Shown in pieces: positions 7,498-15,540 of a stretch of DNA of 33,278 nucleotides. The stretch's first letter is position 1; every line of letters begins with the position of its first letter. Both the position numbers and the translations under genes were made by a program. The notes beneath the pieces are model-generated. The model saw only the letters and a program-made list of their open reading frames with translations. It made no database searches and had not been told where the DNA came from. This stretch comes from Bacillota bacterium (GTDB taxonomy: Bacteria > Bacillota > Clostridia > Christensenellales > SZUA-584): NCBI GenBank assembly GCA_023416745.1, contig JAEZHF010000021.1, positions 1-33,278 of the forward strand. The letters run 5' to 3'.

Positions 7498-8337
7498 TTA
7501 TCGCCTGTGACGCCCCCTCCTCTTATAGCCGGAATGCCGTCTGCTGCTCATGTAATCTCCCGCCGCGGCTGCCGAAGCCTTTCTCTTAAATGGCCTCGTA
7601 CGGCGCACATACAGTGCGATCAAAAGACCGGCGACCAGCACAAATACCGCAATAATCGCCGCGATCAGCCATACCGACCCTCCGCCCTTCGTGCTGGTCG
7701 TCTCCGCCGGGACAGCATTGGCGTCATCAGGCGGCGGGCTGTCCAGCCCCGCCGGGGCCGCTGCCGTATCAGGCGTGGGCGCAGCTGTCTCCACTGCTGC
7801 CGGGGACGTTTGCGCCGGTGTGTCTGCAGGGGTAAGCGCGGGTGTCAGCTCGGGCGTGGGTGATGGCACAGCCGTGGGCGTTGCCGCAGACGTATTGGCG
7901 GGCGCGGTGCCCGAGACGACGCTGACCTGAAAACTGCCTTGGAACGTGTGCTCCGCTTGGTTGTAGTCTTCATCCAATACGACGTATTCGCCGCTGGTGG
8001 AAAGAATAGCTTTGTCGCCCGGTTTGGCACCGTCTTTCACCCGCACCTCAATGGTACCCTTTTGTGAACTCCCGCTGGTGTTGTCGGGTATCGTGTCGTA
8101 CATCAGGCCGTCGCCGCCCGAAACGAGCTCAAAAGCGCCGCCCGGAGTAACGGGTGTGATGTAGGCCACAGCAGCCGAGCTGACCTTTATCTCATAGGTA
8201 TAGGTATACGTGCCGCCTGCTTTCACCTTATCGGGTCCGGAAAACGAGACGGTTGCGGAGGCCGCCTGCGCCGGCGGCGCGCCGAAAACAAGGCATACCA
8301 ATAATATGACCAACGGCCAGACAGCCGCTTTTTTCAT
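7498..8337 (-). CDS. Membrane-anchored surface protein with cohesin-like domain
   Basis: A 279-residue exported protein. Order: signal peptide (MKKAAVWPLVILLVCLVFG, cleavage near APPAQA-A), a beta-rich domain of about 110 residues (roughly 27-138), a Pro/Thr/Ala-rich wall-spanning linker (about 142-210), one transmembrane helix (SVWLIAAIIAVFVLVAGLLI) and a strongly basic C-terminal tail. The domain opens with VSFSGPDKVKAGGTYTYTYEI and contains VKDGAKPGDKAILSTSG, which resembles cohesin folds, but assignment by eye is uncertain; a generic Ig-like domain is the alternative. Start: the frame is open to 8370, overlapping the upstream gene's stop as ATGA, but AAGGGGG before the ATG at 8337 and the signal peptide favour 8337. 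Its operon partner carries a dockerin-type module, suggesting an anchor for that enzyme (inference). Confidence 0.72.
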   Translation of the reverse strand: MKKAAVWPLVILLVCLVFGAPPAQAASATVSFSGPDKVKAGGTYTYTYEIKVSSAAVAYITPVTPGGAFELVSGGDGLMYDTIPDNTSGSSQKGTIEVRVKDGAKPGDKAILSTSGEYVVLDEDYNQAEHTFQGSFQVSVVSGTAPANTSAATPTAVPSPTPELTPALTPADTPAQTSPAAVETAAPTPDTAAAPAGLDSPPPDDANAVPAETTSTKGGGSVWLIAAIIAVFVLVAGLLIALYVRRTRPFKRKASAAAAGDYMSSRRHSGYKRRGRHRR

Positions 8338-8366
8338 CCCGTTCTTCCCCCTTACTGAAAACCGGA

Positions 8367-9980
8367 TCATTTGAATACGCGCCGTCCGTGGCTGAGCATG
8401 CGCTCATACCAGCCTTCCACACCGCAGATGATGATGCACTGGTAGTCAGACGACGCATGAACGTGATAACCGTTGCCCAGGTAGATGCCGACATGCCCGA
8501 TACGCGTCGGGTCGCTGTCGGAGATATAGAACATCAGATCGCCGGGCTTCAGCTTGTCCTTACTCACGTAGTCCCATTTGCTGTATTGGCTGTACGAGTT
8601 TGCGGAGGAGCGTCCCACTTTATAGCCTGACGCGTTCAGACTGTAGTAGATAAGACCTGAGCAGTCAAAACCACCGTGCTCCAGCTTGTCGCCGCCCCAC
8701 ACATACGGCTTGCCAAGCTGCGCCAGCGCAACATCGAGAAACTTTCGGATGCGAGAATCGGACACTGTGGGCAGGTTGGCCGGTAATGGACCGCCCGTGT
8801 CACCCAGCCCCAGTATGTTGAGACGCAGGCGCACGTAATCGGCCACCGTCAGCTTGGCATCTCTGTTGTAGTCTCCCGCGTCGGCATATGGGAAAGCAAG
8901 TGCTCGTTTCTCCAAAATATGCAGCTTCAGCCGCGAATAGTCTTCTATGGATATCCGGCCGTCGCCGCTGACATCCCCTTCCACGATGATGGTGCGGGAA
9001 GCCCGTACGGTACCGCCTATCACCAGCCTGACGGTGAGGCCCGTCTTAACAAGAGCACCGGTATACTCGCTGCTGCCGCTGAATACGAACAGGTTGGCCG
9101 CATTGTTGCTGAAACCGGATTTAAAGGCATCTACAGCGGTTAATACCGGTACGCCCCTGACGGCGGAAGTGCCGATAAAATAAGTGGAGGACGCCAGCGT
9201 CGGACTTTTCACGGAGATGGTGCAGGTGTCCGTGAACGACCCGTCCTGCGTGGTCACCGTTATGGTCGCCGTACCCGCCGCCACCGCCGTTACGACGCCG
9301 CCTGATGATACCGTGGCTACCGACGTTTTGCTCGAGTTCCATGTGACCGCCTTGTCCGCAGCATTCACAGGCAGCACTGTGGCGGTCAGCGTCGTCAGGG
9401 TATCGCCCGGGCACAGCTCCGCTTCCGACAGACTAAGCTCCACACCCGTTGCCGGGATATCCTTCTGTGGCGCGCGTGTGACGGTGCAGCCATTGCCCTC
9501 CAGGCCTTCGATCACCTGCATAGCGTCGCTGCCGTCTGTGATATCCAAATAGTTTTCAGAAATATTGAGGGAAACAAGAGAGGTTAATGATGCAAGTGCG
9601 ATGATGTCTGTGACATTATTATCACTCAAATTCAAAGAGGTCAGACCCGTCATTGCGGATAATTCGGTTATGTCGCTGATCGCGTTACCGGACAGGTTCA
9701 GCTCGCTAATGCCCGTCGCAAACGAGAGGCCAGCAAGCTCGCTGATGGAACTGCCGGACAGGTCCAGCGAACCGCTCAGCGCTGCCAGCTCACCCTCCGT
9801 CAGCTCGCCGTCTCCTCCGGTATCGGCCCCAGCGTCGACCAGCGCCTGCTTCAAATTCGCATCCGCAAAAGTCACGATATCGTCTTCAGCAGCCAGTGCC
9901 GCCGGAATGTTCGTAACAAGAAGCACCGCTGTGAGCAAAACGGACCAAACCACCGTCATTTTTCTCTTCTGACCGTTCAA
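8367..9980 (-). CDS. Secreted LRR-BIG2-dockerin-NlpC/P60 cell-wall hydrolase
   Basis: A 537-residue exported multidomain protein. Order: signal peptide (to about A31), acidic GDGELTEGEL segment, internalin-like leucine-rich repeats (about 75-148), a BIG2 Ig-like domain (178-258), a linker domain, a dockerin-type pair of Ca-binding repeats (GDVSGDGRISIEDY at 335 and GDYNRDAKLTVADY at 369), and a C-terminal NlpC/P60 peptidase (about 410-537). Catalytic residues are C440 in FDCSG, H496 in GHVGIYLG and a downstream His at 506 or 508. NlpC/P60 enzymes cut stem peptides of peptidoglycan. Start is TTG at 9980 with AGAGG 7 bases upstream; an ATG seven codons later lacks a comparable site. It is a paralogue of the next gene upstream and is followed by the cohesin-like membrane protein. 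Confidence 0.88.
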   Translation of the reverse strand: MNGQKRKMTVVWSVLLTAVLLVTNIPAALAAEDDIVTFADANLKQALVDAGADTGGDGELTEGELAALSGSLDLSGSSISELAGLSFATGISELNLSGNAISDITELSAMTGLTSLNLSDNNVTDIIALASLTSLVSLNISENYLDITDGSDAMQVIEGLEGNGCTVTRAPQKDIPATGVELSLSEAELCPGDTLTTLTATVLPVNAADKAVTWNSSKTSVATVSSGGVVTAVAAGTATITVTTQDGSFTDTCTISVKSPTLASSTYFIGTSAVRGVPVLTAVDAFKSGFSNNAANLFVFSGSSEYTGALVKTGLTVRLVIGGTVRASRTIIVEGDVSGDGRISIEDYSRLKLHILEKRALAFPYADAGDYNRDAKLTVADYVRLRLNILGLGDTGGPLPANLPTVSDSRIRKFLDVALAQLGKPYVWGGDKLEHGGFDCSGLIYYSLNASGYKVGRSSANSYSQYSKWDYVSKDKLKPGDLMFYISDSDPTRIGHVGIYLGNGYHVHASSDYQCIIICGVEGWYERMLSHGRRVFK

Positions 9981-10136
9981 TTTATTTCCTCTTTTGCGTA
10001 ATGATTTTGTAATATAATTGTATTGTCATATATTTTATATCTGATGTCAATACTTTCTGGTAATCCTTCATAAATGGATTTAATCCAAGACGCGCGGCTG
10101 AAAGCTGCCGCCGTATAAAAAGCAGGCGCGGAAGGT

Positions 10137-10163
10137 ATTAAAAAAGCCGGCCCGAAGCCGGCT
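10137..10163 (-). terminator. Terminator between the two NlpC/P60 genes
   Basis: Arms AGCCGGC (10145-10151) and GCCGGCT (10157-10163) with a 5-nt loop. On the minus strand a TTTTTT run follows. It ends the upstream paralogue's transcript 12 bases past its stop. Confidence 0.75.
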
Positions 10164-10174
10164 GACAGCCATGT

Positions 10175-11779
10175 TTACTCGAACACGCGACGCCCGAATG
10201 CCAGCGAACTTTTGTACCACCCTTGAACGCCGCAGATGATGATACAACCATAATCAGACGATGCGTGGATGTGGTACCCGTTGCCAAGATAGATGCCGAT
10301 ATGGCCCATATGGTCTCCGTCATCCCGTTTGTCTGAATAGTAAAACATCAGATCTCCGGGCTGCAGGTCATCCTTGTCGATATACTCCCACTTCTTGTAT
10401 CGGCTATACATGTCTGCCGTGACGCGGTCCACGTCGTACCCAGCCTGCCGCAGGCAGTAGTAGACGAAACCGGAGCAGTCGAAGCCGTTCGGGCCCTCTG
10501 CGCCCCACACATACGGCTTGCCCAGCTGTGCCAGTGCGGCATCCAGAAACGCGCGCAGTTGCGGGTCGGCCACATCGGGCAGCGCAGCCAAGCCCTCGCC
10601 CGATGACTCCGCACCGGAAAAAGCCCGGCGCATGCCCTCTGCGTCCGCGTCAGAGAGCCTGAGATCGCCGTCGTAATCTGCCGCGATCGCATAGATGGTG
10701 TCCAGCGTCTTGAGCCCCTGCAGGTGCAGGTTGAGCAGCGTATAGTCCCTGATGGAGACGACACCGTCGCCGTTTAAATCTCCCTTCACCACAACGGTGC
10801 GCGTATCACGCTCGATGCCGCCCACCGTCAGCTTCACCGTTATGCCGGTCACCGCGTTTCCGGCAACCCTGCCGCCGTCCGCGTCCTGAATGGAAACGTC
10901 GGCCGTGTCGTTGGCGATGTTCTCGCGCAGACGCTCCGCCGCCGTCAGCGGGGCCACATACATCAGGCTGCCGTCCATCGTATACACTTCTGAAGACAGA
11001 GCACCTTCTTTAACTTTTACAATGCAGGTGTCCGTCCAGCCGCCGTCCTCGGTGGTCACCGTGATGACGGCCTGCCCCGCAGCCACTGCGGCGATCACGC
11101 CGTTTTCCACGCCGGCCACAGCCGAATCACTCGTCTGCCACGACACATTCTGGTTGACCGCGCCTTCGGGCATAACCGCCGCCGACAGCGTGGCCGTATC
11201 ACCGGGGCACATGTCGAACGCTTCCGCGTTGAGCGCTACGCTCATGGCGGGAATCGGCTTTTGAGGGTCAAACGTCACCGCAAGGCCTGCCGCCCGCATC
11301 GCGTCGATCACCACGCGGGCTGCGCTGCCGTCCGCCGTGCTGAGATAATTGCCGGAGATGTCCAGCGTCTGAAGCGCCAATGCTTCGGGCGGGTTGTCCG
11401 CATCGAACAGCGCGCTGATATCCAATATATGATTGTCAGACAGGTCGAGCGCGGTCAGCTTGTCCAGCGTTGACAGGGTGCTGATGTCGGAAACCGCGTT
11501 GCCGGACAGGTCCAGCTCTGTTAGGTTTTTCGCCAGCTCCAGACCGGAAATGTCGCCGATCGACCTATCGGACAGATCCAATGCACCCATGAGGTCCGCA
11601 AGCTCTCCTTCGGTCAACTCACTGTCCCCGTCCGTATCCGCTCCGCTATCCAGCAGCGCCTGCAGCAGATTGGTATCAGGAATATCCGCCGCGTCACTTT
11701 TGCCTGCCAGAGCGTTGGGATGCGCCAAGCCGGTCACCGCCAGCGCCAGCATAAGGATAAGCAGAGCAGCGCGTTTCAA
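10175..11779 (-). CDS. Secreted LRR-BIG2-dockerin-NlpC/P60 cell-wall hydrolase (paralogue)
   Basis: A 534-residue exported protein with the same domain order as its downstream neighbour: signal peptide (KRAALLILMLALAVTGLAHPNALA), LRR segment, BIG2 domain (about 178-258), dockerin-type module, NlpC/P60 domain. Catalytic C435 in FDCSG, H493 in GHIGIYLG and H503 in YHIHASS are intact. The first dockerin repeat (GDLNGDGVVSIRDY) is good, but the second (ADYDGDLRLSDAD) is degenerate. Start: the frame is open to an ATG at 11872 without a convincing ribosome binding site. The TTG at 11779 has AGAGG exactly 7 bases upstream, as in the paralogue, and begins directly at the signal peptide. A tandem duplication is evident; the terminator between the copies means separate transcripts. 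Confidence 0.85.
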   Translation of the reverse strand: MKRAALLILMLALAVTGLAHPNALAGKSDAADIPDTNLLQALLDSGADTDGDSELTEGELADLMGALDLSDRSIGDISGLELAKNLTELDLSGNAVSDISTLSTLDKLTALDLSDNHILDISALFDADNPPEALALQTLDISGNYLSTADGSAARVVIDAMRAAGLAVTFDPQKPIPAMSVALNAEAFDMCPGDTATLSAAVMPEGAVNQNVSWQTSDSAVAGVENGVIAAVAAGQAVITVTTEDGGWTDTCIVKVKEGALSSEVYTMDGSLMYVAPLTAAERLRENIANDTADVSIQDADGGRVAGNAVTGITVKLTVGGIERDTRTVVVKGDLNGDGVVSIRDYTLLNLHLQGLKTLDTIYAIAADYDGDLRLSDADAEGMRRAFSGAESSGEGLAALPDVADPQLRAFLDAALAQLGKPYVWGAEGPNGFDCSGFVYYCLRQAGYDVDRVTADMYSRYKKWEYIDKDDLQPGDLMFYYSDKRDDGDHMGHIGIYLGNGYHIHASSDYGCIIICGVQGWYKSSLAFGRRVFE

Positions 11780-12039
11780 AGCCCTGCCTCTTGCCTTGTT
11801 TTGCTTAGACTTCCTGTACACACAGCTATATAAGATGTTGAAAAAAATACTGATCATTTTACCCCAACCCATAAAACGTTACATATTAATAATCGTAAAA
11901 ATCAGATGGCAGGTTAGTTTTTCTATAGATAAACGTTTTCCGGGCTGATGAAACATTCGATTCCGGTTAAAAGTTCGGGTCATTTTACTTCGGAGCTGGC
12001 GCTGATGCATTATTTTTGACGCTTTTATGATTTCAGGCA
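11780..12039. other. Non-coding spacer between divergent genes
   Basis: An AT-rich spacer upstream of the divergently transcribed NlpC/P60 paralogue and HTH regulator gene. The NlpC/P60 frame stays open into it without a good start signal. No convincing promoter, RNA or repeat was seen apart from the HTH gene promoter just beyond it. Confidence 0.4.
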
Positions 12040-12080
12040 TTGACTTATTCCATTTTTGGTATTATTATTTGTTATGGAAT
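12040..12080 (+). promoter_or_regulatory. Promoter and candidate operator of the HTH regulator gene
   Basis: -35 TTGACT (12040-12045), 17-base spacer, -10 TATTAT (12063-12068). An inverted repeat ATTCCAT (12047-12053) / ATGGAAT (12074-12080) flanks the -10, a plausible autoregulatory site. Confidence 0.55.
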
Positions 12081-12098
12081 CAATGGAGGACATGAGCG

Positions 12099-12623
12099 TT
12101 GAAGGATATCAATGAGATATTGCTGAATCCGGTGCGGATGCGGATCATACAGGAGCTGGCTTTGAAACAGAGCGTGACCGCATCGGAGCTGTGCGCATCC
12201 ATCAGCGACGTGCCGCGCACAACGATGTACCGCCACATCAATGTGCTGCTGGACAGCGGCGTCGTGACGGTGGTGGCTGAGAAGAAGATACGCGGCAGTC
12301 TGGAACGCACGCTGGCGCTAAACGTGGGTGAGATCACCCGTCACAACACGCTGGAAAACGCAACACAGAACGCGCTGGCTTTCCTGCTGAACCGGTACGC
12401 CCGGCTGCACACCTATTTCAGTCAGGCTGGTGCCGACCCGGGCAAGGACAGGATATTCCTCAACACCACAGTGATGATGATGGACGACGCCGAATTCGAC
12501 GCTTTTCTGGCGGAGCTGCGGGACGTGCTGTTCAAATACAGCTTCAAGGCGGGCGAAGGGCGGCGCGCTCGGGATATCTCCGTGATCTCCTGCCCTGCCG
12601 GTACGAATGAAAATTCAATTTGA
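12099..12623 (+). CDS. ArsR-like winged-helix transcriptional regulator
   Basis: A 174-residue cytosolic regulator. The N-terminal ~75 residues are a winged helix-turn-helix of the ArsR/HTH_20 kind: LLNPVRMRIIQELAL, then SVTASELCASISDVPRTTMYRHINVLLDSGVVTVV. The C-terminal half (about 85-174) is a helical region without a motif I recognise; no metal-binding cysteine pair of classical ArsR is seen. Start is TTG at 12099 with GGAGGA 8 bases upstream; nearby ATG codons are out of frame. It lies 16 bases before an alpha/beta hydrolase gene, so the pair is likely co-transcribed, with the regulator sensing something linked to the hydrolase (inference). Confidence 0.8.
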   Translation: MKDINEILLNPVRMRIIQELALKQSVTASELCASISDVPRTTMYRHINVLLDSGVVTVVAEKKIRGSLERTLALNVGEITRHNTLENATQNALAFLLNRYARLHTYFSQAGADPGKDRIFLNTTVMMMDDAEFDAFLAELRDVLFKYSFKAGEGRRARDISVISCPAGTNENSI

Positions 12624-12639
12624 AAGAAGGTACAGATAG

Positions 12640-13620
12640 ATGGTAATTGGAATCATTGCAGGCGTTATCGTGATATTGATGGCTGTGGGCGCGGTGCTGC
12701 ATGCCACCCGCAGCAAAAATAAGCTGCGGCAGATACAGCCGTACGGAGCGTTGGTGGACGTGGACGGCGGGCAGATGCACGTGGTCACCGTAGGCAGCGG
12801 CGGCCATACGGTGGTGCTGTTGCCCGGTTCGGGCGTGGCGCTGCCGAGCGCGGACTTCGGTCCGCTGATGCGCAGGCTCGCCGAAAAGCACACCGCCGTG
12901 TGCGTGGAGTATTTCGGCGTGGGCTTCAGCAGCGGGACGGATAAGCCGCGCACCTGTGAGGCCTATTTGGAGGAGGTACGCGCCGCGCTCAAGGCCGCGG
13001 GGCATCAGCCGCCGTATGTGCTGATGCCGCACTCCCTCTCCACCGTATACAGCGAGTACTACGCCGCGAAATACCCGGACGAGGTGGAAGCGATTATCTC
13101 GCTGGACGGAACCTCCACAGCGTACTACGAGGAACTACCCGGGTTCGTGAAGCCGCTGCTGAAAATCGCCAAGTTCCAGCAGTTCATCGGGCTCACCTCC
13201 GCGCTGGGGCCGCTGGCCGTCAACAGAAAGCAGCTGCTGGCCTACGGCTACACCGAAAAGGAGATCGCCGACATGCTGGTGTTTGCAGGCTTTGCCATCA
13301 ACAACACGATGTTAGAGCAGATGACAGAATCCGCGGAGTTCATCAAGCAGGTAATGTCTTTGCCCTTCCCCGCAACCGTGCCGTACTTCAAGGTGATATC
13401 CAAGCGCACCTATGAGACGACCAACCCGCAGTTCAAGAAGGCGGGCATGACGCCGCAGGATTACCAGCGCCGCCACCTTGAGCGCGTCGGCAGCCACGCC
13501 CAGCACGAGGTACTGGACGGCACGCACTTCATCTACCTGAACAACGTGGACAGGATCGCGCAGATATTGGATGGGGTTGTCGGGTTGGCTTCTTCTGCAG
13601 ACTTGGACGCAGTTGGATAA
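12640..13620 (+). CDS. Membrane-anchored alpha/beta hydrolase
   Basis: A 326-residue protein with an N-terminal transmembrane anchor (residues 2-20) followed by an alpha/beta-hydrolase domain. The strand-3 and oxyanion region VVLLPGSG is present. The nucleophile elbow is MPHSLST with S132, not the usual G-x-S-x-G. The catalytic His is probably in HAQHEVLDGTHFIY near the C-terminus. Substrate cannot be told. The ribosome binding site AAGAAGG lies 9 bases before the ATG. Second gene of an operon with the HTH regulator. A hairpin terminator lies about 105 bases downstream. Confidence 0.8.
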   Translation: MVIGIIAGVIVILMAVGAVLHATRSKNKLRQIQPYGALVDVDGGQMHVVTVGSGGHTVVLLPGSGVALPSADFGPLMRRLAEKHTAVCVEYFGVGFSSGTDKPRTCEAYLEEVRAALKAAGHQPPYVLMPHSLSTVYSEYYAAKYPDEVEAIISLDGTSTAYYEELPGFVKPLLKIAKFQQFIGLTSALGPLAVNRKQLLAYGYTEKEIADMLVFAGFAINNTMLEQMTESAEFIKQVMSLPFPATVPYFKVISKRTYETTNPQFKKAGMTPQDYQRRHLERVGSHAQHEVLDGTHFIYLNNVDRIAQILDGVVGLASSADLDAVG

Positions 13621-13631
13621 GGGCTAAGACC

Positions 13632-13700
13632 ATGGAGGCTCTGCCTCCACACCTCCGCTCAAGAGGCACACCCCTTGAGAATCCCCCTCCGGCAAATGCC
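13632..13700. repeat. Possible dispersed intergenic repeat with small hairpin
   Basis: A GC-rich stretch between a stop codon and terminator containing GGAGGCTCTGCCTCC (perfect GGAGG/CCTCC arms) and pyrimidine-rich CACCCCTTGAGAATCCCCCTCC. Similar segments occur as repeats in some Clostridia, from memory. Only one copy is visible here, so repeat status is unproven. Confidence 0.25.
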
Positions 13701-13724
13701 TTGGGTTATGGGTTAATATGTCAG

Positions 13725-13755
13725 AGCAGCCGTGCGAAGCGGCTGCTTTTGTTTG
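13725..13755 (+). terminator. Terminator of the HTH-hydrolase operon
   Basis: Perfect 8-bp stem AGCAGCCG/CGGCTGCT (13725-13732, 13740-13747) with a 7-nt loop and TTTTGTTTG tail. Confidence 0.75.
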
Positions 13756-13781
13756 TCGTAATAGTTTATTTATTATATAAT
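13753..13781 (+). promoter_or_regulatory. Promoter of the AT-rich AlbA_2 gene
   Basis: -35 TTGTCG (13753-13758), 17-base spacer, -10 TATAAT (13776-13781, perfect). It marks the left edge of the AT-rich segment. Confidence 0.55.
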
Positions 13782-13870
13782 ATCAAGATAAATCGTGTAA
13801 GGTTTTGTATAAAGATGTATAATTGGACATAACCCAACTATCAGAATCTGACAGGTGGTGAAAGTATATA

Positions 13871-14880
13871 GTGATATCTGAAAAAAGAGTCTATAAAGGC
13901 GTAAGTAAAAAAGCTAAATCTATTTTGGATAATGAAGAAGGATATTATGGAGAGTTAAAGTTAACACTAATGGGTTAACTTCAAGCGATATTGTTGCCTT
14001 TGCTAATTCGAATAATGGTGGTGTTATACTAATAGGAGTAGATGAAACAATCGCAATTGACGGAAGTCAAAAGGGTAGAATCGTTGGTTGTAAGATTAGT
14101 GACGGTGAAAAGCTAAAAATTTTAGATATCGCCAGATCATGCCGCCCTCCTGTTGATTTGGAAATATATATTGAAAATAATGGGGCCTGTCCTTTTTACA
14201 GGATTGAAATACCAAGTGGAAAGTTTAAGCCATATTGTACTAACAAAGGTACATATGTAATTCGTGGCGATGGTAGAAATATTCCTATTACTCCAGATGA
14301 GTTGCTAGATATTTTTATAGAGGAAAAAGGCAACGAGTTTATATCAAGATTTGCTCAGGCTACTACCAAATTGGATCTTGAATTACGCTCAGTCGTAGAG
14401 CAAGTGGAACATTTCAAAACGGAACTAGAAAGAATAGAGAACAAATTCCTAAAATCGATAGAAATAGTTACTACCAACGTAGAGAGTTTAGGAAAAAAGG
14501 TAGAATACAGATTAGAAGCAATATTTGATGTTGCTGAAAATGCTAACAGTTTATCTGATGAAGCGATGTGTTTATCTGATGAAGCTGTCGGCGGAATAAG
14601 CCAGCTAGATGATAAAATCGCAGTTGTTGATGAGCTTGCTTATAGTATTAATGAAAAGGTTTCTTTGTTATTGGGAAATTTCGGACTTGAAGATCCGCAT
14701 ATTACGAAAATTAAACTCCAAGTGAATGAATTGACCAGACACTACAAAATGCAAGGTATGAACAATTTGTTAATCATAGAACAAGTGAATGACGTGGTAA
14801 GCGGTATAAAAAAAGAGTTTATTGAAAAGTGGGTTATGGAAGAGTATGACCGTGAACCCAGTAATAAAGAGGCAATAACT
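13871..14880 (+). pseudogene. AlbA_2 (Schlafen-type) DNA-binding protein with coiled-coil tail, frameshifted
   Basis: The likely start is GTG 13871 (AGGTGG upstream). Reading gives a short N-terminus ending EGYYGELK, then a frame break near 13960. In the next frame the protein continues as VNTNGLTSSDIVAFANSNNGGVILIGVDE, a classic AlbA_2 signature (E-x-K, AFANxxGG, IGVDD), through GTYVIRGDGRNIPITPDELLDIF. One missing A in an AAAA run (gagttaaaagtt expected) restores a single frame. The next ~200 residues are helical and coiled-coil-like (KLDLELRSVVEQVEHFKTEL). AlbA_2 domains occur in regulators and in phage-defence proteins; the role here is unknown. The segment is clearly AT-rich against its GC-rich neighbours, indicating transfer. 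Its frame runs without a stop into alkD. A sequencing error at the A run is possible. Confidence 0.7.
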
Positions 14881-15534
14881 ATGACTAATATGGACATCAT
14901 CTCATCCTACTACGCCGCCGCCGACCCCGCCAAGGCGGGCCCCATGGCGGCTTACATGAAGAACCAATTTCCGTATCTCGGGCTGCAGAAGCCCCAGCGG
15001 GCAGAACTATCGCGCGAGTTCCTCAAGCAGAAGAAGGCGGAGCCCGGCGTGGACCTTGTGTTCATCGAGCGTTGCTTCGCGCTGCCTGAGCGGGAGTTTT
15101 CGTACCTCGCGCTGACCTATCTGGACGCGGTCAAAAATCGCCTGACGCCGAACGATCTGCCATTCCTTGAACAGCTGGTGCAGACGCGCCCCTGGTGGGA
15201 CACGGTGGACACCATCGCCCCCATCGCGGGAGACGTGCTGCGTCGCTTTCCCGAAGAGCGCGAAGCCGTTGCCGCCCGATGGATGGCACACGAAAGCCTG
15301 TGGGTGCGTCGCGTGTCCATACTGTTCCAGCTCAAATACAAGGCAGAGACGGACACCAAGCTGCTGGAGCGCGCGATACAGGCCAACTGCGATACGCGTG
15401 AATTCTTCCTCAACAAGGCCATCGGCTGGGCGCTGCGCGAATACTCCAAGACGGACGCGGCATGGGTGCGGGCATTCATCGCATCGCACAAGCTGCACCC
15501 GTTGAGCGTTCGCGAGGGCAGCAAGTATATGTAG
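14881..15534 (+). CDS. alkD: AlkD-like DNA alkylation repair glycosylase
   Basis: A 217-residue HEAT-like-repeat DNA glycosylase that removes N3- and N7-alkylated purines. Residues critical in Bacillus cereus AlkD are present: W106 and D110 in PWWDTVD (W109, D113), R144 in VRRVSILFQLKYK (R148) and W183 in AIGWALREY (W187). The start at 14881 has GAGG 8 bases upstream and gives a normal family length. The same frame is open upstream to 14158 and beyond, so a long AlbA_2-coil-AlkD product is also possible. Base composition switches from AT-rich to host-like just after the start codon, implying that the upstream segment was inserted and replaced the native 5' region. The gene reads toward a convergent hydrolase 6 bases away. 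Confidence 0.9.
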   Translation: MTNMDIISSYYAAADPAKAGPMAAYMKNQFPYLGLQKPQRAELSREFLKQKKAEPGVDLVFIERCFALPEREFSYLALTYLDAVKNRLTPNDLPFLEQLVQTRPWWDTVDTIAPIAGDVLRRFPEEREAVAARWMAHESLWVRRVSILFQLKYKAETDTKLLERAIQANCDTREFFLNKAIGWALREYSKTDAAWVRAFIASHKLHPLSVREGSKYM

Positions 15535-15540
15535 GGCTTT

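Noticed and set aside
10175..11872. ATG at 11872 as start of the upstream NlpC/P60 gene
   Set aside because: It adds a non-signal hydrophobic extension without a good ribosome binding site; TTG 11779 matches the paralogue's start.
13940..13985. Programmed ribosomal frameshift in the AlbA_2 gene
   Set aside because: No X-XXY-YYZ slippery heptamer or downstream structure; a lost A in an A run explains it more simply.
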